A DNA stretch of 64,000 nt from Ahaetulla prasina (lineage: Eukaryota > Chordata > Lepidosauria > Squamata > Colubridae). The translations under genes and the position numbers were made by a program. Of the stretch, positions 1-9,603 are shown one piece after another. Numbering within the stretch: position 1 is the stretch's first letter; each line of letters starts with the position of its first letter. The DNA is taken from positions 215,371,300 through 215,435,299 of the forward strand of contig NC_080540.1 in assembly GCF_028640845.1 (NCBI RefSeq). The letters are read 5' to 3'. The notes under the pieces were generated by a model that saw only the letters and a program-made list of their open reading frames with translations, had not been told where the DNA came from and made no database searches.

Positions 1-413
1 CCAGCCTAATATGAGCCTGGTCATTATATATCAATGGGATGTCGAGAGAAGAAAGAAAAAAGGAAAACAGACCTGATATATAATTACGTTAGATGTCCAG
101 ATGACTCCAAGGTGTCATATAACTATGACATGTTTGATATGTCCCCAATGTCTGAAATAAAAGGAACTGAATAAACCCCAATCAGCTGTGTAGCACCTAC
201 AAACTATCAGCCAGATAAAAGAACAATTACAGCATAGAAAAATGCAGGATTTCAGCCATTGTCTGAGCATCCTTTCAAGTAAAAAGATTGTTGACTGCTC
301 CATAATGGTCTTCCACATCTCACCAGCATGTTATGGAGTTCAATTCTCTACTGCTTGCCACAGGGCATGGTATGCCAACTCAACCAAAGGAACTTCTTGG
401 AAGTAATCTGTAT
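1..413. other. Intergenic sequence, nothing recognised
   Basis: AT-rich DNA downstream of IFT74. I see no exon, RNA gene or repeat that I can name. Confidence 0.4.
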
Positions 414-597
414 CAGGGGTCCCCAAATATGGATCAGTACTCATCCGTGGCCTGTTAGGAACTGGGCTGCACAGCTGGAGGTGAATGGTGAGTGGCAGGC
501 AGGGTAGTGGCTCCCCAGCTCTTGTATCACTGCCTCAGATCTGCCTCAGATCACAAGGCATTAGACTCTCATAGGAGTGTGAGCCCTACTGTAAATT
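414..597 (+). mobile_element. hAT-like DNA transposon fragment (5' terminus)
   Basis: The segment starts CAGGGGTCCCCAAATATGG and continues through CCGTGGCCTGTTAGGAACTG and CATTAGACTCTCATAGGAG. These match a widespread vertebrate hAT-type repeat that begins CAGGGGTCCCCAACC. No matching 3' terminus follows; the GATA array begins almost directly after it. Family name not assigned. Confidence 0.6.
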
Positions 598-599
598 AT

Positions 600-604
<5 letters not shown>

Positions 605-676
<72 letters not shown>
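605..676 (+). repeat. (TATC)n / (GATA)n microsatellite
   Basis: About 18 uninterrupted tetranucleotide copies, reading GATA on the minus strand. GATA arrays are the core of the Bkm satellite first found in snakes. A single array this short is also common on autosomes. Confidence 0.95.
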
Positions 677-677
677 A

Positions 678-1658
678 TCTTCTATTCTATCAATTAATCT
701 AAACTAATCTAATGTAATCCATCTAACTTTTGCAGGTCGAAAGAAATCATGGTTTAGAAATGGATAGATTTGCAATTATGCCAAGACCATACATGAAATT
801 ACTATTTGGTTTAGCACTGTGTATCACACTGTATACATGTTGGTGCGCTATGGTTCTGTAGAGTGGAAAAGGGTACAATTATGTATTAGATGTTATTAAG
901 TCATTAGAAGTCTTTCAATAAAATAGGTAAAATCTTGAGTTTCCAAGAAATCTTCGTCAAACAAGGTGTTTAAAAACCCAGGCAAAAATGATTAAAAAAA
1001 AATCCAGGCAATTATTTTATATTTCAGACACAGATTATTTCATCACTGTCAATCCAGGCAGGACATTGCTTAATTTTAGGAAAATACTCCAGGAAGTTTC
1101 AAGGTTGGAATTTGAACTCAGTTCCGTAAATCATCAAAACAATAATACAATCTTATACAAGTCTGTTCGAAAGTATGCAATTGCAGGTCAGTGTATAAAG
1201 GATGGCAGTCTTGGCCTTCCTTCCTAATCCATTCTTCCTCCTTGGTTGCTTTAGCCTCTTTAGTACAAAAATAAGAACTGTTTAGATTGGAGATGGGTCA
1301 TTTCTGCTCTCCTGGCATTTTAATGAAAGTCTCAAAGTTGTGTTGGATGGAATGGCTATCTTTGTACACAGTTTACTTTCCGATACAGAAAGTTCTTACG
1401 CCATGTCCAGTTTGCTATTCAAAACATTATCCTGTGGTTTCATTTCTAGAAAAAGGTAATATGGAAGAAGCATAAGTTCCATCATTTTCTTTGCAGTAAT
1501 ACATCAGGGACGGCTGCATCTGTCTTATACAACTATTTAAATATCTCAAGATCTGTACTTCATCAAATCTAGAACAGATACTTAACTTCTATCAGTCAAA
1601 AGTTAGATTAAGTTAATCTAGATTAATTTAGATTAAGTTAAATTAAAAGTTAGATTTT
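678..1658. other. Intergenic sequence
   Basis: AT-rich, without a recognised gene. The last ~60 bp (about 1596-1655) consist of TTAGATTAAGTTAA-like low-complexity repeats. Short open frames here lack family resemblance and splice context. Confidence 0.4.
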
Positions 1659-1975
1659 CAGAATGATATTTATTTATTTATTTGTCAAACACTACAGTAT
1701 ATATAAGTATAAGCATGAAATAACCATACGAATTGGATACAGTCAAATGGAACATTGGGACAGGAACAGTAGGCATGCTGGTGCTCTTATGCACGCCCCT
1801 TACAGACCTCTTAGGAATGGGGTGAGGTCAATAGTAGATAGTCTTTGGTTAAAGCTTTGGGGATTTTGGGAAGAGACCACAGAGTCAGGTAGTGCATTCC
1901 AGGCATTAACAACTCTGTTACTGAAGTCATATTTATATATGACTTATATATATTTATATATGACTTATATATAGC
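1659..1975 (-). mobile_element. CR1/Jockey-superfamily LINE, 3' end fragment
   Basis: Read on the minus strand, this is the 3' end of the same family as the longer copy at 51540-53318. It has the end of the reverse-transcriptase ORF (frame ending in CCT...CCATTCCTAAGAGG) and a tail of TGACAAATAAATAAATA. It is 5' truncated. A TATATGACT-type repeat (about 1930-1975) separates it from the next LINE tail. Confidence 0.75.
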
Positions 1976-2095
1976 AGATCTTGTACCTTGATGAACGTAT
2001 CTTTTCTTTTATGTACACTGAGAGCATATGCACCAAGACAAATTCCTTGTGTGTCCAATCACACTTGGCCAATAAAAAAAAAAAAATTCTAGAAA
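1976..2095 (+). mobile_element. CR1-L3-like LINE 3' tail
   Basis: The stretch TTGTACCTTGATGAACGTAT to CACACTTGGCCAATAAAA matches the last ~110 bp of the longer copy at 15591-16035. It ends in a poly(A)-like run and a single ATTCT unit instead of the longer repeat. Confidence 0.75.
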
Positions 2096-2545
2096 CATCG
2101 CAACAACTAAGTTTCCAAAAAGTCATGTTTGAACTGAAGATAGATTCCTATTCCAAACATTGAAGACGAAGACCTTATGCAACTTCCACAGAGTTGAGAA
2201 ATTATCCAACAATTAGCATAATTGTATTACTAACCAATAGGCAACATCACTAACCGGCAACATCACAACATCACTTGATTGGCCTATTCAGTACATCTTT
2301 CTACTCAGCAAAAAAGGCAGAGTTTCCCAAGTACAATGCAACTTTGTTAAGCAGTCCAAAATCTGCTCACTACGGGAGACTGCTTCATTTCTGGGTATTT
2401 TCTGGAATTAGATGGACCTTGGTCTGATCCATCAAGGCAATTTAGATGCCCTTAAGTTACAAATGAGGCAATTAGGCAGCAACTATAAGAGGATTCCTAT
2501 GAATTCAGATTTCACCCTCATCCAGTAAGGTGCCAATGCCAAATA
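2096..2545. other. Intergenic sequence, nothing recognised
   Basis: AT-rich single-copy-looking DNA between two LINE insertions. No exon or named repeat seen. Confidence 0.4.
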
Positions 2546-2549
2546 AATC

Positions 2550-2580
<31 letters not shown>

Positions 2581-4310
2581 TATTAGATTTATAAACCGCC
2601 CTTCTCCCGAAGGACTCAGGGCGGTGTACAGCCAAAGTAAAAAAGAAACAATGTACAGTTAAAATAAATTAAAAAACTTATTATACAGTGTGGCTGAAAT
2701 TAAAATAGTTAAAAATCTAAAAGACCCCAAATTAAAACTAAAAAGAAATTTAAAATTTAAAACTAGACAATTTAAGAAAGCCCCGCACGAACAAACAGAT
2801 ATGTTTTCAGTTCGCGGCGAAAAGTCCGAAGGTCAGGTATTTGACGTAAACCAGGGGGAAGTTCATTCCAAAGAGTGGGGGCCCCCACAGAGAAGGATCT
2901 TCCCCTGGGGGCCGCCAGCCGACATTGTCTGGCGGACGGCACCCTGAGAAGGCCCTCTCTGTGTGAGCGTACGGGTCGGTGGGAGGCATGAAGTAACAGA
3001 AGGCGGTCCTGTAAGTACCCAGGTCCCAAGCCATGGAGCGCTTTAAAGGTGGTAACCAGAACCTTGAAATGCACCCGAAAGGCAACAGGAAGCCAGTGCA
3101 GTCTGAGCAGGAGAGGTGTCACATGGGAGCTACGTGAGACTCCCTCTATCACCCGCGCAGCTGCATTCTGGACCAACTGAAGCCTCCGAGTGCATCTCAA
3201 GGGGAGCCCCATGTAGAGAGCATTGCAATAATCCAGGCGGGAGGTAACAAGAGCATGAGTGACTGTGCATAGGGCATCCCGATCAAGGAAGGGGCGCAAC
3301 TGGCGGACCAGGCGAACCTGGTGAAAGGCTCTCCTGGAGACGGCCGCCAAATGATCTTCAAACGACAGCCGTCCATCCAGGAGAACACCCAAGTTGCGCA
3401 CTCCCTCCTTTGGGGCCAATAACTCGCCCCCAACAGTCAGCTGCGGCTGCAGCTGACTGTATCGGGGTGCCGGCATCCACAGCCACTGCGTCTTGGAGGG
3501 ATTGAGCTTGAGCCTGTTCCTCCCCATCCAGACCCGTACGGCTTCCAAACACCGGGACAATACTTCGACAGCTTCGTTGGGGTGGCCCGGGGTGGAAAAG
3601 TACAGCTGAGTATCATCAGCGTACAGTTGATATCTCACCCCAAAGCCACTGATGATCTCACCCAACGGCTTCATATAGATGTTGAACAGGAGGGGCGAGA
3701 GAATCGATCCCTGTGGCACCCCACAAGTGAGGTGTCTCACGGTCGACCTCTGCCCCCCTGTCAACACCATCTGCGACCGGTTGGAGAGATAGGAGGAGAA
3801 CCACCGATAAACGGTGCCTCCCACTCCCAACCCCTCCAACCGGCGCAGCAGGATACCATGGTCGATGGTATCAAAAGCCGCTGAGAGATCTAATAGGACC
3901 AGGGCAGAGGAATGACCCCTGTCTCTGGCCCTCCAGAGATCATCCACCAATGCGACCAAAGCTGTCTCCGTGCTGTATCCGGGTCGGAAGCCGGACTGGA
4001 ACGGGTCTAGATAGACAGCTTCATCCAGGTACTGGAGTAGCTGCCGTGCCACAGCACTCTCTACAACCTTCGCAGTAAAGCGAAGGTTGGAGACCGGATG
4101 ATAGTTACCTAAAATAGCTGGGTCCAGGGAAGGCTTCTTGAGGAGGGGTCTCACCACTGCCTCCTTCAAGGCGGCAGGGAAAACTCCCTCCAACAAAGAA
4201 GCGTTAGTAATCCCCTGGAGCCAGCCTCGTGTCACTTCCCGGGAGGCCAGCACCAACCAGGAAGGGCACGGGTCCAGTAAACATGTCGTAGTATGCAGCC
4301 TCCCCAGGTG
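2546..4310 (-). mobile_element. L2-type LINE, 5' truncated, with long intact reverse-transcriptase frame
   Basis: On the minus strand a single frame of ~510 codons runs from inside the ORF2 linker ([16 protein letters not shown]) through reverse transcriptase to its stop at 2772. Visible RT motifs are [33 protein letters not shown] and [12 protein letters not shown], the catalytic box. The C-terminus [15 protein letters not shown]...[12 protein letters not shown] is typical of the L2 branch of the CR1 superfamily. The 3' UTR ends in the hairpin-like CCGCCCTGAGTCCTTCGGGAG stem and an (AAATA)n tail. The endonuclease is missing. The frame is uninterrupted, unlike the copies at 34-42 kb, so this insertion is either young or better resolved. 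Confidence 0.9.
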
Positions 4311-4611
4311 AGACATTACAGATTATGTAAATCCCTCAATACAGTATTAAAGATCCCATTAACCATTCAAAAATGGGCGTTGATGCCTGTGCAAAATTAA
4401 TTGGGAAAAACATGTGGCAGATAATAGGCAGTCCTGCCTATATCTCATTTTAAAAGCAGAGTTATATAGTAATTGTGGACAAAATTATGTTGATTAAATA
4501 TATAATTGTGTGTGTGTGTGTATGTGTGTAACTTTTGATACATAAAGGCTGTCATTTTGTGCCATCCTTAACATATTATTGCTATTACTTCTTGATTAGC
4601 ATCTTGTGGTG

Positions 4612-4895
4612 TTGGAATCAGAATCATAATAGAGCTGGAAGGGACCTTGGAGGTCTTCTAGTCCAGCCTCCTGCTCAAGTAGATCCTATACCATTTCGGA
4701 AAAGTGACTGTCCAGTTTTTTCTTAAAAACCTCCAGTGATGAACCACACACAACTTCAGAAGGCCAGCTGTTCCACTGGTCAATTGTCCTCACTGTTAGG
4801 AAGTTTCTCCTTAATTCCAGGTTGATTAGTTTCCATCCATTGTCCTGCCCTCTGATGCTTTGGAAAATAATCCTTTTTGTGGCAACCTCTCAAAT
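4612..4895 (-). mobile_element. CR1 LINE 3'-UTR fragment
   Basis: The plus-strand reading GAGCTGGAAGGGACCTTGGA...CTAGTCCAGCCTCCTGCT is the reverse complement of the classic amniote CR1 3' end. It extends through the CCTCCAGTGATG and AGTTTCTCCTTAATTCCAGG blocks. Confidence 0.85.
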
Positions 4896-5026
4896 AATGG
4901 AATCAAGTTACAATAAAACAAGCCACTAGAAAAACCTACTTCTGATTCAAATGATCAGTAGAAAGACATAACACAACTGTACATAGCTCATGCAAGTGAG
5001 AATTCTCAAATAGTGAGGATTCTCTA

Positions 5027-5098
5027 ATAATAACAACAGAGTTGGAAGGGACCATGGAGGCCTTTTAGTCCAACCCCCTGCCCAGGCAGGGGGTTCTC
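5027..5098 (-). mobile_element. Short CR1 3'-end fragment
   Basis: ACAGAGTTGGAAGGGACCAT...TAGTCCAACCCCCTGCCCAG is the outer ~70 bp of the same CR1 3' UTR as at 4612-4895, in the same orientation. Confidence 0.8.
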
Positions 5099-6449
5099 AC
5101 TAAAGCTGTTGTGCTAGAATTGGAATGGTGCAAAACACTTGCTTTTCCAGGTTTGGTCACTGCAGTATCATTTCATACAGCTGTGTCTTTTGTATAATAA
5201 CCAAGGCAGAAAATGTTTGTAGTATCAAAGCAGTGGGATACAGATTAAAAAATGATTGAGATATCTATAGGTAAGAAATAAGCTTTGCAAGAAAGAACAT
5301 CCGGGGTTGTATCTTTAGAATCAAGATTTTATTACTGTAGATACCCAGCAAAGTAGAGACACAAGGCTGGGGAACTTTCCCAGGCTGTTCTGCAAAATCA
5401 GTGCCATGTCACAACTGACCCCATATGAAGAACACAATGAAATTTCATTTAGTGTGTTTACTCAGACAGTGACTTCTGTCCACTGTTCATCAAAATATGT
5501 TATTGTAGCATGGGGGATTTCAATGGATAAACCAAGTGACTGACAAAAAGACTCCTGTGAGGTTATTAGAGACCAATTTTATCTTAATAATAAAAAAGAA
5601 AGTCTTACTGGAATAACTGAAAGCTCTTCCCAAAAGGAAGGAAGAGATATTAGTGGGAATTTCCCCTAGATAATAGACTTGGGTCTATAGAAACTCTGTT
5701 TTGTCTTAGTTAGATATTATTACGATATGAAAAACAGAATGAAGCAGATTTATTGGGTTGAAGCAGGAAATTGACAATTCTGCAAGGATACCCCTAAACT
5801 TGCCATTTTAATAAACAGCATCTTTTTTTTTCTTTTCTCTTCAGATGGAGCAAAAAATGGAACCAGATGCTAGAAAATGCATGAAGCTAAGACCAAGGTT
5901 TTATAACGTTGTGCAGAAGAACAAATTCAGCTCCTTTAATAGTTCCCAGAGCTATGGGCGTGCTATCCTGTTCTGCATCTTACCTAGACCAACTGCTGAG
6001 TGAAGTGTTGGTGACTTCTGGCTGTCAACAAATGCACAATGACAAATGTGTAGTGGTCTATTGTGTTCCATTATTCTAAAATGAAAGAAAATTCTCCTCC
6101 AGGCAAAGCTGAAAACTCATTTCTTTTGAAGTGTAACTGTAATCACGAGAAGATATTAAATTAACTGGCTATGTAAGCATTGTATAAATCCAAGAAGGTT
6201 CAGATCCTGGAGAATTAACCTCACTTTCTGATGATATGAGCAGTGGTTTAAAGACTGAGAGCTCTTCAGCATGTTGCCTTGTCTGTAGCGGAATATGCAC
6301 CAACTATTTCTAAGTCACATCTTCATGATGCAGTCTTCATTTCATCTTCAGCCCATAGCTGAGTCTACCTAACTATCCAATATGATGTTAATGTGTTATT
6401 TTCCATCTTCCTGAGTAGTAGTGGTTGAAGCATGAGAATCTACTCACCG
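5099..6449. other. Intergenic sequence
   Basis: No recognised gene. A strong pyrimidine tract and AG at 5821-5844 precede an ATG and a 53-codon open frame on the plus strand (5845-6003). The product is not recognised and no partner exon is evident. Confidence 0.35.
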
Positions 6450-6818
6450 TAGTGGTGAAATCTTCCCTGGTTTGCTACCGGTTTGCTGCTTGTGTATGCA
6501 CGGCACGCGCCAAGTGCATGCTGCGTATGCACATTGTGCACAAAACACGTGCTGCATGCACAATATGCGTCAAACATATGCTTCGCTTGGGAAAAGGAGG
6601 CTTGGGAAGGTAAGTAGAACAGTGGGGCGGGGAGCGAACAGCTGTGCTGCGCGATTTAGATTCACTAGAAAGCAGAAGTTCCTGCTTTCTAGTAATTTTC
6701 AATCGCGCAGCACAGCTGATCGTTGGAAATACCGGTTCAGAAAACTGGTAGCTTTTTTTCAAGCGAACCGGTAGTTTTTATCACTGAACCAGTCCAAACT
6801 GGTAGGATTTCACCGCTG
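6450..6818. mobile_element. hAT-type MITE with internal palindrome
   Basis: Termini TAGTGGTGAAATC and GATTTCACCGCTG are inverted repeats. Eight-base flanks ACTCACCG (6442-6449) and ACTCACCA (6819-6826) fit a hAT target-site duplication with one mismatch. Inside, CAGCTGTGCTGCGCGA and TCGCGCAGCACAGCTG (about 6639-6720) form a stem enclosing a second stem ACTAGAAAGCAG/CTGCTTTCTAGT. No transposase is present. The ACCGGTT-rich arms match a common squamate repeat type. Confidence 0.8.
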
Positions 6819-7064
6819 ACTCACCAGTATCTGTTAATAGTACCCCCAAATACCTACTTTTGAGACACAGAATGAGAGAAAAGACAGCACAGATAAGTGA
6901 ATGAAAAAAGCGGAAGAGTAAGAGAGAAAGGTGAGAGCAAAAAATATATGAATCACATAGGTGTAGAAATACAAAAACAACAACAACAACAACACCCAAA
7001 TCATAGTACAGATAATAATGGACATGATAAATGTTTATAATAGATAAAATAGAGATGGCAAGGA

Positions 7065-7400
7065 AGTCAGTGATGGAGCCAGTGGAGTTGCTCCTAGAGG
7101 AGGTGATAGAACCAGCAACAGAGCCAACAACTAGTCAAAAATAGATCTGACAAGGTGTCATTAGTGATGGAGCCATTGATAGAGATGAAATGAAGAAGCT
7201 ATGATGGACCTGCAATACAGCCAATTGTTAGAGTTGTTATAATAGTTGATGATGGAATTGGTGATACAAATGTTGGAACTGATGATGGAGACCAGTAATT
7301 GAGATGGTGGGACTGATGATGGAGCTGTGTTAGAATGGTAGAACTAACAACAGAGAGTGATGCAGAGGAGCAGGTGATGGTTGAGAGAATGAGCGATGAA
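7065..7400. repeat. Degenerate TGATGGA-rich repeat
   Basis: Motifs such as GTGATGGAGCCAGTGGA, GTGATAGAACCAGCA, GTGATGGAGCCATTGATAG and TGATGATGGAGC recur at irregular spacing, suggesting a decayed minisatellite. A short (CAA)n run lies at 6975-6993 nearby. Confidence 0.55.
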
Positions 7401-9028
7401 ACAAGAGAAGCTAAACAACCCAGCAATGTGAAACAGGAAGAGAGCGATCATCCATGCAATGGACACCATACATACTGTAATTCTAATTCTTAGGGCAAGT
7501 GGGGACTTCCTGGTAAGGCAAGAGAGGAAAACAGCTGGTTAAATCTCCCAGTCAAAACACATCTCTTCCCTTGCTGCAAACCATGTTCAGGGGAGCTGGC
7601 AGAATATCTATCCATCAACCACTTTGCTTAACTTGTTCCACCTTAAAAGCTGTCAGGACAAGATCTCCCACTAGCCTCTTTTCTGAGGCAGAATAAAAAT
7701 CAGCTGTTGAGACAGAGGAAATTCTGCCATTTACTTAGGGTTGCTGCAAATCTCTGGTAAAGACTTTTATTTGTTTGTTTGTTTGCTTGTTTAGTCACCT
7801 GGATACCTGACTGGTTAAGAAATTATCTTAATCTGCCAAAAAATATAGGCAAAACTAGATAAACCAACTTCTTCAATCCATCTTCCAAATTTATACAATC
7901 TATCAAGTCTACTGCAAGTCAGTTTAGCATGTCTGATAAACATCACTAATTTTTGGTACATTTTTACACTTAAATACTCCCCCCTCATTAAATATAGCAC
8001 AAACATGAAATAATGTAGTGCCACAGTCAAATTCTAGTTAAGGAAACTCATTTGAAAGATTTTGGGCAATCACTGACATAATGTTAAATCATTAGGTGGT
8101 TTCTTTTGGGCTTAGTATAATATGTGATATATCCATGATGGTGAAGCCATTGGTTTGCTTGACTAACCATTTGAAAATGAGCTACAGGATGCCTGTCGTA
8201 ACATTTGTACTATAGAGACAAAATGGAGACTTCTGAATGTGCCATCCTGAGAACTTGGATGAAAGTCAGGAAATAAATGAAATAATGAAACTAAATATTT
8301 CATGCAATGGTCTTTGGTTCAGGATGCAAAGGTTCAATATAATAACAATGCAACCATCCAACAAGAACAAAAAGCCAAAATCTGTTAGAAATACAGTTCC
8401 AAATACTTTGATTTTTTTAAAAATTTAGATAATATTCTTATTATTTTGCATTAGCCAATCTGTGTAACTGTTCTTTAGTCATTCCTGCATTCCTCAGAAA
8501 TTACCAGGTTACTGACCATCCATTGGAAAGATAAAGCAGCATGAAAAAGTTATTATAACTGTGAGGAAAGGGAGTCATCTGGCCTGTTGGTATCAGTCAA
8601 AAAAACTAGTTACACATTTTTTGCTCTGTTTGCTTTTCTTATTCAGGCTTATCAATGGGGTTTTACAAACAGAACATTACTCACAGAAGGATCCCTCAGG
8701 AACAAGGGAGATGGGTCAACAAGAAGAGCTGATTTGGCTTTTGCTCATTCACGACGGATGACTCCCTTTTCAACACAGTACTTCTGGGTTTGCTGTTTTC
8801 TTGATCCCATTGGGAGTTTTATCCTCCTAGAGCAAGAATGTGACTTGTATGCTTCCGATAGAAAGAATGCTCTGAATTTTTCAAGTCAGGCAGCTTATTT
8901 CAAGCTGGAGCCCCTGGATTCCTCAGATACTGAGGCTAAAAAGAAGTTACTTAGATATTCATTTTACTACATATGACTTTTACTGCATATTTTTTTGGGG
9001 GAAAATACAGGCTGACTTTTAAAATTTC
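7401..9028. other. Intergenic sequence and IFT74 downstream flank
   Basis: No gene recognised. A (TTTG)n-like run sits at 7769-7790. A 130-codon open frame on the plus strand at 8587-8976 opens at TTG rather than ATG and resembles nothing I know. Confidence 0.4.
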
Positions 9029-9034
9029 TTTATT
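9029..9034 (-). terminator. IFT74: Candidate IFT74 polyadenylation signal
   Basis: An AATAAA hexamer on the minus strand lies ~455 bp after the IFT74 stop codon, in AT-rich sequence. It is the first canonical hexamer I noticed downstream of the stop. The cleavage site cannot be placed from sequence alone. Confidence 0.5.
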
Positions 9035-9487
9035 TTAATATCCTTATGCATCTTAAACACAATTCAGTGTAGAACAATTCTGATCTGTCAAAATAAATAG
9101 AAATATAGAATAATAACATTTTCTGCTTTTGCAGGTACAACTTTAGAAGAAACTTAAGCACTACAGTGTACTGTAGTACACTGTATCACACAACATCACA
9201 TGTGTTTTTTAAAATGATGTGAATCAAACTATATTGCTTATTTAACAAAGCAAAACAAATATAAATTAAAGAATCTTCATTGAACAATTGTTTTACAATA
9301 CAGAATTAATTCAAAGGAAAACAAACAAATGTCCCTGGCATGGGTCTATCATGCTCCCTGGAATACAGGAAAAAATGGCACACAGGTTATACTAACGTGA
9401 ACTGGAATGCCTTCAAATATCAACATTCTTCAAAATAACTGTATGTATATCTTTAATTTGATCCATCCAGGATAGGCAGATCTACGA

Positions 9488-9603
9488 TCAATTCTTGCCG
9501 CTCTGTAAAGCTTCTATTATAGTTTTGTTATATTCTGCAACTTCCTTCATGACATCGTTCATTATGGGCTGGTAGTCACTTTCCTGGCTTTTTGTAGCTA
9601 TAA
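9488..9603 (-). CDS. IFT74: IFT74 terminal coding exon
   Basis: This 116-nt coding part encodes [20 protein letters not shown] followed by [17 protein letters not shown] and a TGA stop at 9488-9490. The acceptor is AATCAAG, a weak pyrimidine tract. The phase follows exon q through a split Phe codon. The 3' UTR continues to lower coordinates. Confidence 0.94.

Noticed and set aside
3582..3884. 100-codon plus-strand frame across the L2 element
   Set aside because: It is antisense to the intact reverse-transcriptase frame and is a by-product of its composition.
5845..6003. Exon-like segment after a strong pyrimidine tract and CAG
   Set aside because: Only 53 codons, the product is not recognised, and there is no donor or partner exon I can support.
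8587..8976. 130-codon plus-strand open frame
   Set aside because: It opens at TTG, not ATG, has no family resemblance, and lies in AT-rich intergenic DNA with no clear splice partners.
1..9028. First exons of TEK, which follows IFT74 in mammals
   Set aside because: I looked for a signal peptide and Ig-type exon and recognised none. TEK, if syntenic, lies outside the window.
9166..9190. Palindrome ACAGTGTACTGTAGTACACTGT as an operator-like site
   Set aside because: Short AT-rich palindromes are common in this 3' UTR region, and nothing else supports a function.
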